64,000 nt of DNA, from the NCBI RefSeq assembly GCF_045291395.1, contig NZ_CP152342.1:186001-250000 (forward strand). The letters are read 5' to 3'. Below the pieces are notes generated by a model. It ran no database searches. It had not been told where the DNA came from and saw only the letters and a program-made list of their open reading frames with translations. Made by a program: the position numbers and the translations under genes. Source of the DNA: MR-S7 sp000400995. Its GTDB lineage: Bacteria > Pseudomonadota > Gammaproteobacteria > Burkholderiales > Burkholderiaceae_C. Every line of letters begins with the position of its first letter. The stretch's first letter is position 1. Of the stretch, positions 7,593-16,964 are shown in pieces.

Positions 7593-8645
7593 ATGCCCGC
7601 CCTGCAGATCGGCCCCTATTCCCTGGCGAACCGCCTGTTCGTCGCCCCCATGGCGGGCGTGACGGACCGGCCTTTCCGCCAGCTCTGCAAGCGCTTGGGC
7701 GCGGGCTACGCGGTCAGCGAGATGGTCACCTCGCGCAAGGACCTGTGGGCCAGCCTCAAGACCAGCCGCCGCGCCAACCACGAGGGCGAGCCGGGTCCGA
7801 TCGCCGTGCAGATCGCGGGCACCGACGCGGCCATGATGGCCGAGGCCGCGCTCTACAACGTGGACCGGGGCGCGCAGATCATCGACATCAACATGGGCTG
7901 CCCGGCCAAGAAGGTCTGCAACAAGTGGGCGGGCTCCGCCCTCATGCAGAACGAGGTGCTGGCGGTGGAGATCGCGCAGGCCGTGGTCGACGCCTGCGCG
8001 CCGCGCGGCGTGCCCGTCACCCTGAAGATGCGCACAGGCTGGTGCGCGCAGCACCGCAACGCCGTGCAGCTCGCGCGCCGGTTCGAGGCCGTGGGCATCC
8101 AGATGCTCACCGTGCATGGGCGCACGCGCGAGCAGGGGTACAAGGGCGAGGCCGAATACGACACCATCGCCGCCGTGAAGGCCGCCGTGCGCGTGCCCGT
8201 GGTCGCCAATGGCGACATCACCAGCCCCGAGAAGGCGCAGGGCGTGCTGGCGGCGACGGGGGCCGACGCGGTCATGGTCGGCCGCGCGGCGCAGGGCCGG
8301 CCGTGGATCTTCCGCGAGATCGGCCATTTCCTCGCCACCGGCGAGCACCTCGCGCCGCCGCTGGTGGCCGAGGTGCGCCGCCTGCTGCTGGAGCATCTGC
8401 AGGACCACTACGGCCTCTACGGCGAGGCCAGCGGCGTGCGCAGCGCGCGCAAGCACATCGCCTGGTACGTACGTGCGCTGCCGGGCGGCGAGGATTTCAG
8501 ACAACACATCAACACCATAGAGGACTGCGCGACGCAGTGGCAGGCCGTGGCCGATTACTTCGACGCGCTCGGCGCGCGCATGGACCGGCTGCCGCCTGCG
8601 CGCGCAGGGGTGGAAACAGAACATGAGCCAGAACATCAGCATTGA
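7593..8645 (+). CDS. dusB: tRNA-dihydrouridine synthase B
   Basis: A 350-residue FMN enzyme reducing uridines in the tRNA D-loop. It starts PALQIGPYSLANRLFVAPMA and contains the hallmark MGCPAKKVCNKWAGSAL with the catalytic cysteine, KMRTGW, and the FMN phosphate-binding NGDITSPEKA and ADAVMVGRAAQGRPW. Its 3' end overlaps fis by 23 bases, the conserved dusB-fis operon. It carries a short hydrophilic tail (ETEHEPEHQH) encoded largely within the overlap. Confidence 0.96.
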   Translation: MPALQIGPYSLANRLFVAPMAGVTDRPFRQLCKRLGAGYAVSEMVTSRKDLWASLKTSRRANHEGEPGPIAVQIAGTDAAMMAEAALYNVDRGAQIIDINMGCPAKKVCNKWAGSALMQNEVLAVEIAQAVVDACAPRGVPVTLKMRTGWCAQHRNAVQLARRFEAVGIQMLTVHGRTREQGYKGEAEYDTIAAVKAAVRVPVVANGDITSPEKAQGVLAATGADAVMVGRAAQGRPWIFREIGHFLATGEHLAPPLVAEVRRLLLEHLQDHYGLYGEASGVRSARKHIAWYVRALPGGEDFRQHINTIEDCATQWQAVADYFDALGARMDRLPPARAGVETEHEPEHQH

Positions 8646-8859
8646 GCAATGCGTGCGCGAGAGCCTGCAGAGCTACTTCCGCGATCTGGACGGCGAGGCG
8701 CCCGACGGCGTGTACGACATGGTCGTGCGCCTGGTGGAAAAACCTCTGCTGGAAGTGGTGATGAGCCACGCCGACAACAACCAGTCCCGCGCTGCCGAAT
8801 GGCTGGGAATGAACCGCAACACGCTGCGCAAGAAGCTCGCGCTGCATAAGCTCCTATAA
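8623..8859 (+). CDS. fis: DNA-binding protein Fis
   Basis: A 78-residue nucleoid-associated protein. The C-terminal helix-turn-helix NNQSRAAEWLGMNRNTLRKK is typical of Fis; the N-terminal part is shorter than in enterobacteria, as usual in betaproteobacteria. It is translationally coupled to dusB and followed by a hairpin with a T-run. Confidence 0.95.
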   Translation: MSQNISIEQCVRESLQSYFRDLDGEAPDGVYDMVVRLVEKPLLEVVMSHADNNQSRAAEWLGMNRNTLRKKLALHKLL

Positions 8860-8861
8860 CC

Positions 8862-8905
8862 ATAGCTGCCAGCGCTTGGCTGAAGGGCGCTGGAGCCGGA
8901 TTTTT
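8862..8905. repeat. Dispersed palindrome copy, probable dusB-fis terminator
   Basis: Begins atagctgccagcgcttgg. The arms ccagcgc (8869-8875) and gcgctgg (8887-8893) pair, and a T-run follows at 8901-8905. It is one of several copies of the same palindrome in the window, here placed to end the dusB-fis transcript before purH. Confidence 0.65.
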
Positions 8906-8926
8906 ATCTTGAAGCCCGAGGCCCCC

Positions 8927-10525
8927 ATGAACGCACTTCTCTCCGTCTCCGACAAGACCGGCATCGTCGAATTCGCCCAGGCGCTGCATGCGCTCGGCAT
9001 CCGCCTGCTCTCCACCGGCGGCACCGCCAAGCTGCTTGCGGACAACGGCCTGCCCGTCACCGAGGTGGCCGAGGTCACGCAGTTCCCCGAGATGCTCGAC
9101 GGCCGCGTGAAGACGCTGCACCCCAAGGTGCACGGCGGCCTGCTGGCGCGCCGCGACGTGCCCGCGCACATGGCGGCGTTGAAGGAGCACGGCATCGACA
9201 CCATCGACCTGCTGGTGGTCAACCTCTACCCGTTCGAGGCCACGGTCGCCAAGGCCGGCTGCACGCTGGCCGACGCGATCGAGAACATCGACATCGGCGG
9301 CCCGGCCATGGTGCGCAGCGCCGCCAAGAACTGGAAAGACGTGGGCGTCATCACCTCCGCCGACCAGTACGAGGCCGTGCTGGGCGAGCTGAAGGGCGCG
9401 GGCAAGCTGAGCGACAAGCTGCGCTTCGCGCTGTCGGTGGCCGCGTTCAACCGCATCGCGCAGTACGACGGTGCCATCAGCGACTACCTCTCGTCGGTGC
9501 AGTTCGAGGACGAGAAGCTCTCCGAGGCCTACGTGCCCGAGCGCGCCCTGTTCCCCGGCCAGAGCAACGGCATCTTCACCAAGATCCAGGATCTGCGCTA
9601 CGGCGAGAACAGCCACCAGCAGGCCGCGCTGTACCGCGACCTCTACCCCGCGCCCGGCTCCATCGTCACCGGCGTGCAGCTGCAGGGCAAGGAGCTGAGC
9701 TACAACAACATCGCCGACGCCGACGCCGCCTGGGAGTGCGTCAAGAGCTTCAAGCTGCCTGCCTGCGTGATCGTCAAGCACGCCAACCCCTGCGGCGTGG
9801 CCGTGGGCACCAACGCGCTGGAGTCCTACGGCAAGGCCTTCCAGACCGACCCCACCAGCGCCTTCGGCGGCATCATCGCGCTCAACCGCCCGGTGGACGG
9901 CCCGGCCGCCCAGCAGATCGCCAAGCAGTTCGTCGAGGTGCTGATGGCGCCCGATTTCACGCCCGAGGCGCTGGAGGTCTTCAAGGCCAAGGCCAACGTG
10001 CGCCTGATGAAGATCGCGCTGCCGGCCGGCGGCGACACCGCCTGGAAGCAGGGCCGCAACCTGATGGACGCCAAGCGCGTGGGTTCCGGCCTGCTGCTGC
10101 AGACCGCCGACAACCACGAGCTGCAGCTGCCCGACGTGAAGGTGGTCACCGCCAAGCAGCCCACGCAGGAAGAGATGCAGGACCTGCTGTTCGCCTGGAA
10201 GGTGGCCAAGTACGTCAAGAGCAACGCCATCGTGTTCGTCAAGGGCGGCATGACCATGGGCGTGGGCGCGGGCCAGATGAGCCGCCTGGACTCCGCCCGC
10301 ATCGCCAGCATCAAGGCCGAGGCCGCAGGCCTGAGCCTGAAGAACACTGTGGTCGCCAGCGACGCCTTCTTCCCGTTCCGCGACGGGCTGGACGTGGTGG
10401 TGGATGCGGGCGCGACCTGCGTGGCCCAGCCCGGCGGCTCGATGCGCGACCAGGAGGTCATCGACGCGGCCAACGAGCGCGGCGTGGCCATGGTCTTCAC
10501 GGGCGTGCGGCACTTCCGCCACTGA
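8927..10525 (+). CDS. purH: Bifunctional AICAR formyltransferase/IMP cyclohydrolase
   Basis: A 532-residue enzyme for the last two steps of IMP synthesis. The N-terminal IMP cyclohydrolase (MGS-like) domain has STGGTAKLL, DGRVKTLHPKVHGGLLARR and NLYPFE; the C-terminal transformylase has the catalytic KHANPCGVA, the K-S-N motif in YVKSNAIVF, and DAFFPFRDGLD. Complete and normal length. The start at 8927 matches the family N-terminus NALLSVSDKTG. Confidence 0.97.
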   Translation: MNALLSVSDKTGIVEFAQALHALGIRLLSTGGTAKLLADNGLPVTEVAEVTQFPEMLDGRVKTLHPKVHGGLLARRDVPAHMAALKEHGIDTIDLLVVNLYPFEATVAKAGCTLADAIENIDIGGPAMVRSAAKNWKDVGVITSADQYEAVLGELKGAGKLSDKLRFALSVAAFNRIAQYDGAISDYLSSVQFEDEKLSEAYVPERALFPGQSNGIFTKIQDLRYGENSHQQAALYRDLYPAPGSIVTGVQLQGKELSYNNIADADAAWECVKSFKLPACVIVKHANPCGVAVGTNALESYGKAFQTDPTSAFGGIIALNRPVDGPAAQQIAKQFVEVLMAPDFTPEALEVFKAKANVRLMKIALPAGGDTAWKQGRNLMDAKRVGSGLLLQTADNHELQLPDVKVVTAKQPTQEEMQDLLFAWKVAKYVKSNAIVFVKGGMTMGVGAGQMSRLDSARIASIKAEAAGLSLKNTVVASDAFFPFRDGLDVVVDAGATCVAQPGGSMRDQEVIDAANERGVAMVFTGVRHFRH

Positions 10526-10549
10526 CACCGCCCGGGCGCCGGCCTGGCC

Positions 10550-11218
10550 ATGGCCTTCGACGACGGCCTCGCCCTCGGGGCGCAGCACCATGCGGCGCTG
10601 GAGCGCTGCGGGCGCGTCGCGCGCATGCCCGCGGGCACGCGGCTGTTCGACGCGGGCCAGTCCGATGACCGCATCTTCCTCGTGCGCGCCGGCCGGGTGC
10701 GCACCTTCGCCATCGCGGCCGACGGGCAGGAGATCACGACGGGCGTCTGGTCGCGCGGCAGCGTGATGGGGCTGCTGGGCGCGATGGAGCAGGGCGGCAA
10801 GGTGCTGTCCGCGCAGACCCTCGATGCCGCCGAGCTGCTGGTCTTGCAGGAGGAGCGGCTGCACCGGCTGGTGCTCGATCACCCCGACCTGGGCTGGGGC
10901 CTCATGCGGCTGCTGGCGCGCATGGCGGCTTCCAGCATCCAGCGCGCGCTGCGCCTGGCCAGCGCCTCCGCGCCGCAGCGCCTCGTGGACGCGCTGGTCA
11001 TGCTGGCCGAGCTGCCCGAGGCGCGCCGCGCGGGCGCGGCCGCCGCCGTCATCGAAGGCATCAGCCAGGAAACGCTCGCGGGAATGACCGGCGCGAGCCG
11101 GCCGTGGGTCGCCCAGGCCATGGGCGACCTGGCGCAGCGCGGCCTGCTCGTGCCGTCCCGGTTGCGCATCGCCGTGCCCGACGTGGCGCGGCTGCGCGCG
11201 GCTGTGTCAACTGGCTAA
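10550..11218 (+). CDS. Crp/Fnr-family transcriptional regulator
   Basis: A 222-residue regulator: a cyclic-nucleotide-binding-like beta-barrel (residues about 15-110, with GTRLFDAGQSDDRIFLVRAG) followed by a helix-turn-helix near the C-terminus (ISQETLAGMTGASRPWVAQAM). There is no N-terminal cysteine cluster, so it is not an oxygen-sensing FNR. It lies just upstream of a Bug binding protein and a RidA protein on the same strand and may control them. The inducer is unknown. Confidence 0.8.
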   Translation: MAFDDGLALGAQHHAALERCGRVARMPAGTRLFDAGQSDDRIFLVRAGRVRTFAIAADGQEITTGVWSRGSVMGLLGAMEQGGKVLSAQTLDAAELLVLQEERLHRLVLDHPDLGWGLMRLLARMAASSIQRALRLASASAPQRLVDALVMLAELPEARRAGAAAAVIEGISQETLAGMTGASRPWVAQAMGDLAQRGLLVPSRLRIAVPDVARLRAAVSTG

Positions 11219-11279
11219 CAGACGGCCCGCGGGGCGCTGCCTAGCATCCGGCTCTCCACCCACCTTGCCGGAGTCCGAA

Positions 11280-12239
11280 ATGCCCCGATTCTTCCGCTGG
11301 ATGGCGGGACTGGCCCTGGGCCTGTCCGCCTGCCTGTCGTTTGCACAGACCTTTCCCGACCGGCCCGTGCGCCTGATCGTGCCGTGGCCCGCCGGCGGTT
11401 CCACCGACGTGTCCCTGCGCGTGCTGGCCAGCATCGCGGCGCGGCACCTCGGCCAGCCCATCGTGGTCGAGAACCGGCCCGGCGCGGCCGGCACGCTGGG
11501 CGTCGTGGCGCTGGCCCAGGCCAGGCCCGACGGCTACACGCTCGCCCAGATCCCCATGGGCGTGTTCCGCGTGCCGCACATGCAGAAGGTGGGCTGGGAC
11601 CCGCTGCGCGACGTCACCTACCTGATCGGCGTCTCCGGCTACACCTACGGGCTCGTGGTGCGCGCCGACGCGCCCTGGAAGACGCTCAAGGAGTACCTCG
11701 ACGACGCCCGCAAGCGCCCCGACGAGATCACCTACGGCACGGCCGGCGTGGGCGGCACGCCGCACCTGAATACCGAGCAGCTCGCCTCGGCGGCCGGCGT
11801 GCGATTGCGCCACGTGCCTTTCAAGGGCACGGCGGACAACCTGCAGGCGCTGCTGGGCGGGCACGTGATGTCGGCCTCCGAGGCCACGGGCTGGGCCCCC
11901 TACGTCGACAGTGGCCAGTTGCGCCTGCTGGCCACCTGGGGCGCCGAGCGCACCGCGCGCTGGCCGCAGGTGCCCACGCTCAAGGAGCTGGGCTACGGCC
12001 TCGTCTCCAGCGCGCCCTACGGCATCGGCGCCCCGGCCGGCATGGACCCGCGCACCGCCGCCACGCTGCACGACGCCTTCCACAAGGCGATGCAGGACCC
12101 CGAGCACCTCGCCGTGCTGGCCCGCTACGACCAGCCGCTGATCTACATGAGCAGTGCCGACTACACCCGCTTCGCGCGCGAGAGCTTCGCCGCCGAGCGC
12201 GCTCTGGTGGAGCGCCTGGGCCTGCGCGAGAACAAGTAA
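11280..12239 (+). CDS. Bug/TctC-family periplasmic binding protein
   Basis: A 319-residue protein with a signal peptide ending LSFAQ, then FPDRPVRLIVPWPAGGSTD, VVENRPGAAGTLG and ITYGTAGVGGTPHLN, all typical of Bug proteins. ATG 11280 has CGGAG seven bases upstream; an in-frame TTG at 11265 is less likely. It is followed after a few bases by a RidA-family gene, so the pair is probably one operon concerned with uptake and degradation of a small organic acid or imine-generating compound. Confidence 0.87.
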   Translation: MPRFFRWMAGLALGLSACLSFAQTFPDRPVRLIVPWPAGGSTDVSLRVLASIAARHLGQPIVVENRPGAAGTLGVVALAQARPDGYTLAQIPMGVFRVPHMQKVGWDPLRDVTYLIGVSGYTYGLVVRADAPWKTLKEYLDDARKRPDEITYGTAGVGGTPHLNTEQLASAAGVRLRHVPFKGTADNLQALLGGHVMSASEATGWAPYVDSGQLRLLATWGAERTARWPQVPTLKELGYGLVSSAPYGIGAPAGMDPRTAATLHDAFHKAMQDPEHLAVLARYDQPLIYMSSADYTRFARESFAAERALVERLGLRENK

Positions 12240-12251
12240 GGAGCCATGCAC

Positions 12252-12647
12252 ATGAACACGTTCCACAACCCGCCGGGCCTCGCCGCCCCCAACGGCTTCA
12301 GCCATGTGGCCGAAACGCGCGTGCGCCGCACGCTGATCGTCTCGGGGCAGGTGGCCTACGACGCCAGCGGCAGTGTCGTGGGCGCGGGCGACCTGCACGC
12401 GCAGACACGGCAGGTGTACGCCAACATCCAGGCCGCCCTGGCCAACTGCGGCGCCACCATGGACGACCTGGTCAAGACCACCCTCTTCGTGCGCGACCTG
12501 GACCCGGAGAAAGCCGCGGTCGTGCGGCGCGCGCGCCAGCCCTTCCTGCCGGCGGAACACCCCTGCGCCAGCACCATGGTCGGCGTGGCGTCGCTGGCCC
12601 GGCCCGACCTGCTGCTGGAGGTCGAGGCGATCGCGATGACGGATTGA
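12252..12647 (+). CDS. RidA/YjgF-family protein
   Basis: A 131-residue protein of the RidA family, which hydrolyse reactive enamine/imine intermediates. The family features TLIVSGQVAYDASG, TRQVYANIQAALANCGATMD and DLVKTTLFVRD are present. The canonical arginine near the C-terminus that binds substrate in true RidA is not obvious, so it may be a paralogue with a different role. AAGGAG at 12238-12243 favours ATG 12252; ATG 12246 would leave only two bases of spacing. Confidence 0.82.
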   Translation: MNTFHNPPGLAAPNGFSHVAETRVRRTLIVSGQVAYDASGSVVGAGDLHAQTRQVYANIQAALANCGATMDDLVKTTLFVRDLDPEKAAVVRRARQPFLPAEHPCASTMVGVASLARPDLLLEVEAIAMTD

Positions 12648-12662
12648 GCGCGTTTCGACGCA

Positions 12663-13121
12663 ATGGGCAAGCCGGATAATCCGCGCTTTGCCCTCATGCC
12701 GGACGACGAGCCCACACTGCCCCCCAAACCCCGCTGGCTGGCCTGGGCCATCGTGGTATTCATGGTGCTGGCCGTGCTCGGCGTGCTCAATATCGGCTGG
12801 CGCGTCATGCGCTCCGCACCCGCCGCCGTGGCGCAGGCCAGCCCGGCCCTCGCGGCCGGCAAGGCGCTCGTGGAAGACAGCGGCTGCATGCGCTGCCACG
12901 GCTTCGCGCGCCAATACGTGGGCCCGGCGTTCCAGCAGCTTGCCGACCGCTACCGGGGGCGCGCAGATGCGCCCGAATACATCGCGCGCAAGATCCGTGA
13001 GGGCGGCGCGGGCGAATGGGGTCGAGCGGTCATGCCCCGCCACCCGCAGCTCACGCAGCAGCAGGCGCTGCAGATGGCGGAGTGGGTGCTTTCTCTGCCG
13101 CCGCAGGGTGCGGCGGATTAA
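12663..13121 (+). CDS. Membrane-anchored small cytochrome c
   Basis: A 152-residue monohaem class I cytochrome. An N-terminal anchor (WLAWAIVVFMVLAVLGVLNI) is followed by the haem site CMRCHGFARQYVGPAF and the axial methionine in VMPRHPQLTQ. It resembles c551/c552-type electron carriers with an uncleaved anchor. Near its end a GC hairpin (13098-13104 with 13110-13116) lies inside the coding region, and a degenerate palindromic repeat follows the stop. Confidence 0.85.
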   Translation: MGKPDNPRFALMPDDEPTLPPKPRWLAWAIVVFMVLAVLGVLNIGWRVMRSAPAAVAQASPALAAGKALVEDSGCMRCHGFARQYVGPAFQQLADRYRGRADAPEYIARKIREGGAGEWGRAVMPRHPQLTQQQALQMAEWVLSLPPQGAAD

Positions 13122-13133
13122 GAGGGTTTTCGG

Positions 13134-13180
13134 CCTCCAGCGCTTTTCCATCAAGCTTTGGAAGCTCTTTTTTCGATAGC
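13134..13180. repeat. Degenerate dispersed palindrome copy with T-run
   Basis: ctccagcgcttttccatcaag then ctttggaagctcttttttcg. It preserves the left arm (ccagcgctt) and the tagctattttttgatagc-like tail of better copies at 54026 and 26163, but the right arm has diverged. The T-run could end the cytochrome transcript. Confidence 0.5.
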
Positions 13181-13225
13181 GCAATGAACGTTTCGCGCAA
13201 GGCTGCAGGGGTCGCTGGCGATGAA

Positions 13226-13244
13226 GATAATGCGATTCATTCTC
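13226..13244 (+). promoter_or_regulatory. Fur box upstream of the sigma-FecR gene
   Basis: gataatgcgattcattctc matches the 19-bp Fur consensus GATAATGATAATCATTATC at 15 positions, including all seven of the left arm. It lies 26 bases before the start codon, where bound Fur would block transcription when iron is plentiful. Confidence 0.78.
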
Positions 13245-13269
13245 ATGTTGTCCGCTATCCTTCGCGGCT

Positions 13270-14531
13270 ATGTCCGCGCCGCACCTCCTGCATGAATTCC
13301 CGCTGCACTACGAATCCCTCGTGCGCTTCCTGCGCCGCCGCCTCGGCTGCGACGAGCAGGCGCGCGAAGTGGCGCACGACACCTGGATGCGCCTGGCCGA
13401 GCGCCCGGCGGCGGGTGCCGAGCCCATCGGCGATGCGCGCAGCTATTTCTGCACCGTGGCGGCCAACCTGCACCTGGATCAGCACCGGCGCACGCAGTGG
13501 CTGCAAAGCCACCTGGCGCAGACGGCCGACACCGGGGCGGGCGCCACCCATGCGCCCGACGTGGCCGATGGGGTGATGTACCGCCAGGCGCTGGCGGCGC
13601 TCGATGCCGCGCTGGCGGCCCTGCCTGCGCGGGCGCGCGCGGTGTTCGAGGCCCACCGCATCCATGGCGAATGCCAGGCCGGCATCGCCGCGCGGCTGGG
13701 CGTGTCGCTGGGCACCGTGGAGCGCGACCTGGCCGTGGCGGGCGACCGGGTCGAGGCCGCGCTGCATCGCTGGCGCGGCGACAAGGCCCTGCCCACGTCC
13801 GCCAAGGGGCGGCGCAAGAGCCTGGCCTCGCTGCTGGGCCTGGGCGCGGTCGGCGTGCTGGGGTGGCAGGGCTGGCGCCACTGGCAGGCGCAGGCGCTGC
13901 AATGGCAGGCCGCCTTCGCCACGCCGCGCGGCCAGCGCCTGAACCGGGCCTTGCCGGATGGCTCGCTCCTCGCCCTCGACGCGGACAGCCGCGCCGAGGT
14001 GGCCTTCGACGCCCGCCGCCGCGCCGTGCGCCTGCTGCAGGGCGCCGCCTTCTTCGAGGTGTGTGCGGAGGCCGCGCGCCCCTTCGTCGTCGATGCGGGC
14101 GGCGTCACCGTCACCGTGCTGGGCACGCGCTTCGGCGTGGAGCTGGACCCGGCGGGTGGCGTGCTGGTGCAGGTGGAGTCGGGCCGGGTGCGCGTCGAGC
14201 GCGGCGGCCAGGTGCTGGCGGCCGCGCTCACCGCAGGCCAGGGGCTGGCCGTGCCCCCGGCGCCGCCCCGGCCCGCGCGGCGGGCGGCCCGGCGGCGCCG
14301 TGGCGCGAAGGCCGCCTGCACTTCGACGCCACGCCGCTGGCCGACGCGGTGCAGCGCCTGTCGCGCTATAGCCGCATGGACCTGCGCACCGACGCCCGCG
14401 CCGCCCCGCTGCGCGTGAGCGGCACGGTGGAGATCGCGCAGGCCCACGACTGGCTCCAGGCCCTGCCTGCCGCGCTGCCCGTGCGCCTGGTGCGCGAGCC
14501 CAATGGCGGTGTGCTGCTCGCAGGACGTTAA
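13270..14531 (+). CDS. ECF sigma factor-FecR anti-sigma fusion (reading frame interrupted near 14254-14282)
   Basis: Residues 1-165 form a FecI-type ECF sigma factor: region 2 has CDEQAREVAHDTWMRLAERP, region 4 has CQAGIAARLGVSLGTVERDL. Without an intervening stop the frame continues through one membrane segment (SLASLLGLGAVGVLGW) into a FecR domain (LPDGSLLALDADSRAEVAFD, GVTVTVLGTRFGVE). Most FecI/FecR systems use two genes; IutY of Pseudomonas putida is a known fused example. The starting frame ends at 14418, but the proper FecR C-terminus (GRLHFDATPLADAVQRLSRY) continues in another frame to 14531. One extra base, for example in the C5 run at 14254-14258, restores a single protein. It should signal with the STN-bearing receptor downstream. 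Confidence 0.8.
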
Positions 14532-14609
14532 AAAAGCTTGGGGGTTCCGCCGCCTGGTTCGTCCTACAGAAGAAAGCCTTTTCTTTCTTCCGCACAAGGA
14601 CGCATCCGC

Positions 14610-16964
14610 ATGCACCGTTTCACGCCCCTCCGCGCTGCCCTGGCCCTGGGCCTGGCGTTCCAGATCCATGCTGCCGGCGCGCAGACCGTCCGCTTCGACA
14701 TTCCCGCGCAGCCGCTGGCGCCCGCGCTGGCCGCCCTGGCCAGCCAGGCGGGCCTGCAACTGGCCTTCGCCGCCGAACTGGCCCAGGGCCGGTCGGCGCC
14801 GGCCCTGCAAGGCCCGCACGAGGTGGCCGACGCCCTGCGCGCCCTGCTGGCCGGCAGCGGCCTGCAGGGCCGCGTGCAGGGGCGCACGCTGGTGGTGGAG
14901 CGCGTCGCCGCGCCGGGCGCCGCCGCCGCGCTGCCCGCGGTGACCGTGAGCGCATCGGCGCAGGCCGAGGCCGCCCCCGGCCCCGTGGCGGGCTACGTGG
15001 CGCGCCGCAGCACCACGGCGGGCAAGATGGACATGGCCGTCATGGAGACGCCCGTGTCCATCCACGTCGTCGGCCGCGAGCAGATCGAGGCGCAGGGCGC
15101 CCAGCGCATCCAGCAGGCGCTGCGCTACACGCCGGGCATGTCGGCCGACATCCGGGGCGACATCTCGCGCTTCGACCAGATGGCGTTCCGCGGCACCGGC
15201 TGGGTGCTGGACACCTTCCAGTACCTGGACGGCCTGCGCCTGCCGCGCGGCTCCTCGTACCTGATCCCGCAGATCGACCCCTACTTCCTGGAGCGCGTGG
15301 AGGTGCTGAAGGGGCCCGCCTCGGTGGTCTACGGCCAGGCGCCGCTGGGAGGCATCGTCAGCCTGGCGGGCAAGCGCCCCACGGCGGAGCGCGTGCGCGA
15401 GGTGAACCTCGCCGTGGGCAGCCACAGCCGCGTGCAGGCCGGCTTCGACAGCGGCGGCGCGCTCAATGAGGATGGCTCGCTCACCTACCGCCTCACCGCC
15501 CTGGGCCGCAAGGCCGACACCTCGGTGCAGATGACGCGGGAGGAGCGCATCGCCATCGCACCCTCGGTCACCTGGCGCCCCGATACCGATACCGCGCTCA
15601 CCCTGCTGGCCTCCTGGCAGCACGACCCGGCAGGGGGCTTCTACGGCGTGCTGCCCTCCAGCGGCACCATCCTGCCCAACCCCTACGGCCCCATCCGGCG
15701 CGATTTCTTCGACGGCTCGCCCGGCTTCAACCAGTACGACCGCACCCAGGCCAGCGCCGGCTACGAGCTGAGCCACCGCTTCGCCAGCGGCTGGCGCCTG
15801 CAGCAGAACCTGCGCTACTGGCGCATGGAGATGGACCAGAGCCAGGTGGGCACGCTGCGGCTGCAGCCGGACCAGCGGACGCTGGCGCGCTACGCCACCT
15901 GGTCGCAAGAGAGCATGCGCGCCATCAACCTCGACACCCGCATCGAGGGCGAGGCCGCCACCGGCAGCCTGGCGCACCGCATGGTGTTCGGCCTGGACCT
16001 GCAGCGCGACCACTGGACGCAGCTCCAGGCCATGGCGGGGGCGCCGTCGCTCGATCTCATCGATCCCGACTACACCCAGCCCATCCCGCGCCCGGCGGCC
16101 AACAACAGCCCGGACAGGACGCAGCGGCTCGCGGGCCTGTACGCGCAGGACCACATCCGCTGGGGCGCCTGGGGCCTGCTGCTCGGCCTGCGCGCCGACC
16201 ACGCCGACATCCGCGTCGACAACGCGCTCACGCGCCGCAACACCCGCCAGGACTTCATGCGGTACACCGGCCGTGTGGGCCTGATGCACCACTTCGAGAG
16301 CGGCGTGGCGCCCTATGCCAGCTATTCGACCTCGTTCGACCCGCCGGTGAACGTGAACCCCTATGGCGACCCGTTCAAGCCGACCACCGGCCGGCAGGTC
16401 GAGGTCGGCGTCAAGTACCAGCCGCCGGGCACCCGGCAGCTCTACACGCTGGCCGCGTTCGACCTGACCCAGCGCAACGTGCTGACGCGCGACCCCAACT
16501 CGTCGCTGCCCAACGCGATGGTGCAGACCGGCGAGGTGAATTCGCGCGGCGTGGAGTTCGAGGCCAAGTTCAACCTGGCCCGGGGGCTGAACCTGGTCGG
16601 GGGCTTCTCCGTGCTCGACCCGAAGATCACCCGCAGCAACGGCGTGGACCTGAACAAGCGCCCCATCTCGGTGGCGCGCACCACGGCCTCGCTGTGGGCC
16701 GACTACCGCCTGCCCGCGGGCGTGACGCTGGGCGGCGGCGTGCGCCACGTCGGCGCGGCCTACGCCGACCCCGCGAACACCCAGCGCATCCCCGCCTACA
16801 CGGTGGCCGACGCGATGCTGCGCTACGAGCTGGGCGCGGGTACCACGCTGGCCCTGAACGTGAGCAACCTGTTCGACAGGACCTACTTCACCTGCAACGC
16901 GGCCGACTTCTGCAACTACGGGCAGAGCCGCACCTTCCTGGCCACGCTGAACGTCCAATGGTGA
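14610..16964 (+). CDS. TonB-dependent siderophore receptor with STN signalling domain
   Basis: A 784-residue outer-membrane transducer. After a signal peptide (ending HAAGA) comes a secretin/TonB N-terminal (STN) domain, about residues 25-100 (VRFDIPAQPLAPALAALASQ), which contacts FecR in cell-surface signalling. A plug domain follows (METPVSIHVVGREQIEAQG, ERVEVLKGPASVVYGQAPLG), then a long barrel ending in an aromatic residue (FLATLNVQW). The start at 14610 has CAAGGA nine bases upstream. It belongs with the Fur-controlled sigma-FecR gene; the plug resembles hydroxamate/pyoverdine-type receptors, but the ligand cannot be named. Confidence 0.92.
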   Translation: MHRFTPLRAALALGLAFQIHAAGAQTVRFDIPAQPLAPALAALASQAGLQLAFAAELAQGRSAPALQGPHEVADALRALLAGSGLQGRVQGRTLVVERVAAPGAAAALPAVTVSASAQAEAAPGPVAGYVARRSTTAGKMDMAVMETPVSIHVVGREQIEAQGAQRIQQALRYTPGMSADIRGDISRFDQMAFRGTGWVLDTFQYLDGLRLPRGSSYLIPQIDPYFLERVEVLKGPASVVYGQAPLGGIVSLAGKRPTAERVREVNLAVGSHSRVQAGFDSGGALNEDGSLTYRLTALGRKADTSVQMTREERIAIAPSVTWRPDTDTALTLLASWQHDPAGGFYGVLPSSGTILPNPYGPIRRDFFDGSPGFNQYDRTQASAGYELSHRFASGWRLQQNLRYWRMEMDQSQVGTLRLQPDQRTLARYATWSQESMRAINLDTRIEGEAATGSLAHRMVFGLDLQRDHWTQLQAMAGAPSLDLIDPDYTQPIPRPAANNSPDRTQRLAGLYAQDHIRWGAWGLLLGLRADHADIRVDNALTRRNTRQDFMRYTGRVGLMHHFESGVAPYASYSTSFDPPVNVNPYGDPFKPTTGRQVEVGVKYQPPGTRQLYTLAAFDLTQRNVLTRDPNSSLPNAMVQTGEVNSRGVEFEAKFNLARGLNLVGGFSVLDPKITRSNGVDLNKRPISVARTTASLWADYRLPAGVTLGGGVRHVGAAYADPANTQRIPAYTVADAMLRYELGAGTTLALNVSNLFDRTYFTCNAADFCNYGQSRTFLATLNVQW

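Noticed and set aside
13479..16958. A 1159-codon minus-strand open frame
   Set aside because: Antisense to the sigma-FecR and receptor genes; long because of high GC at third positions, with no recognisable domain.
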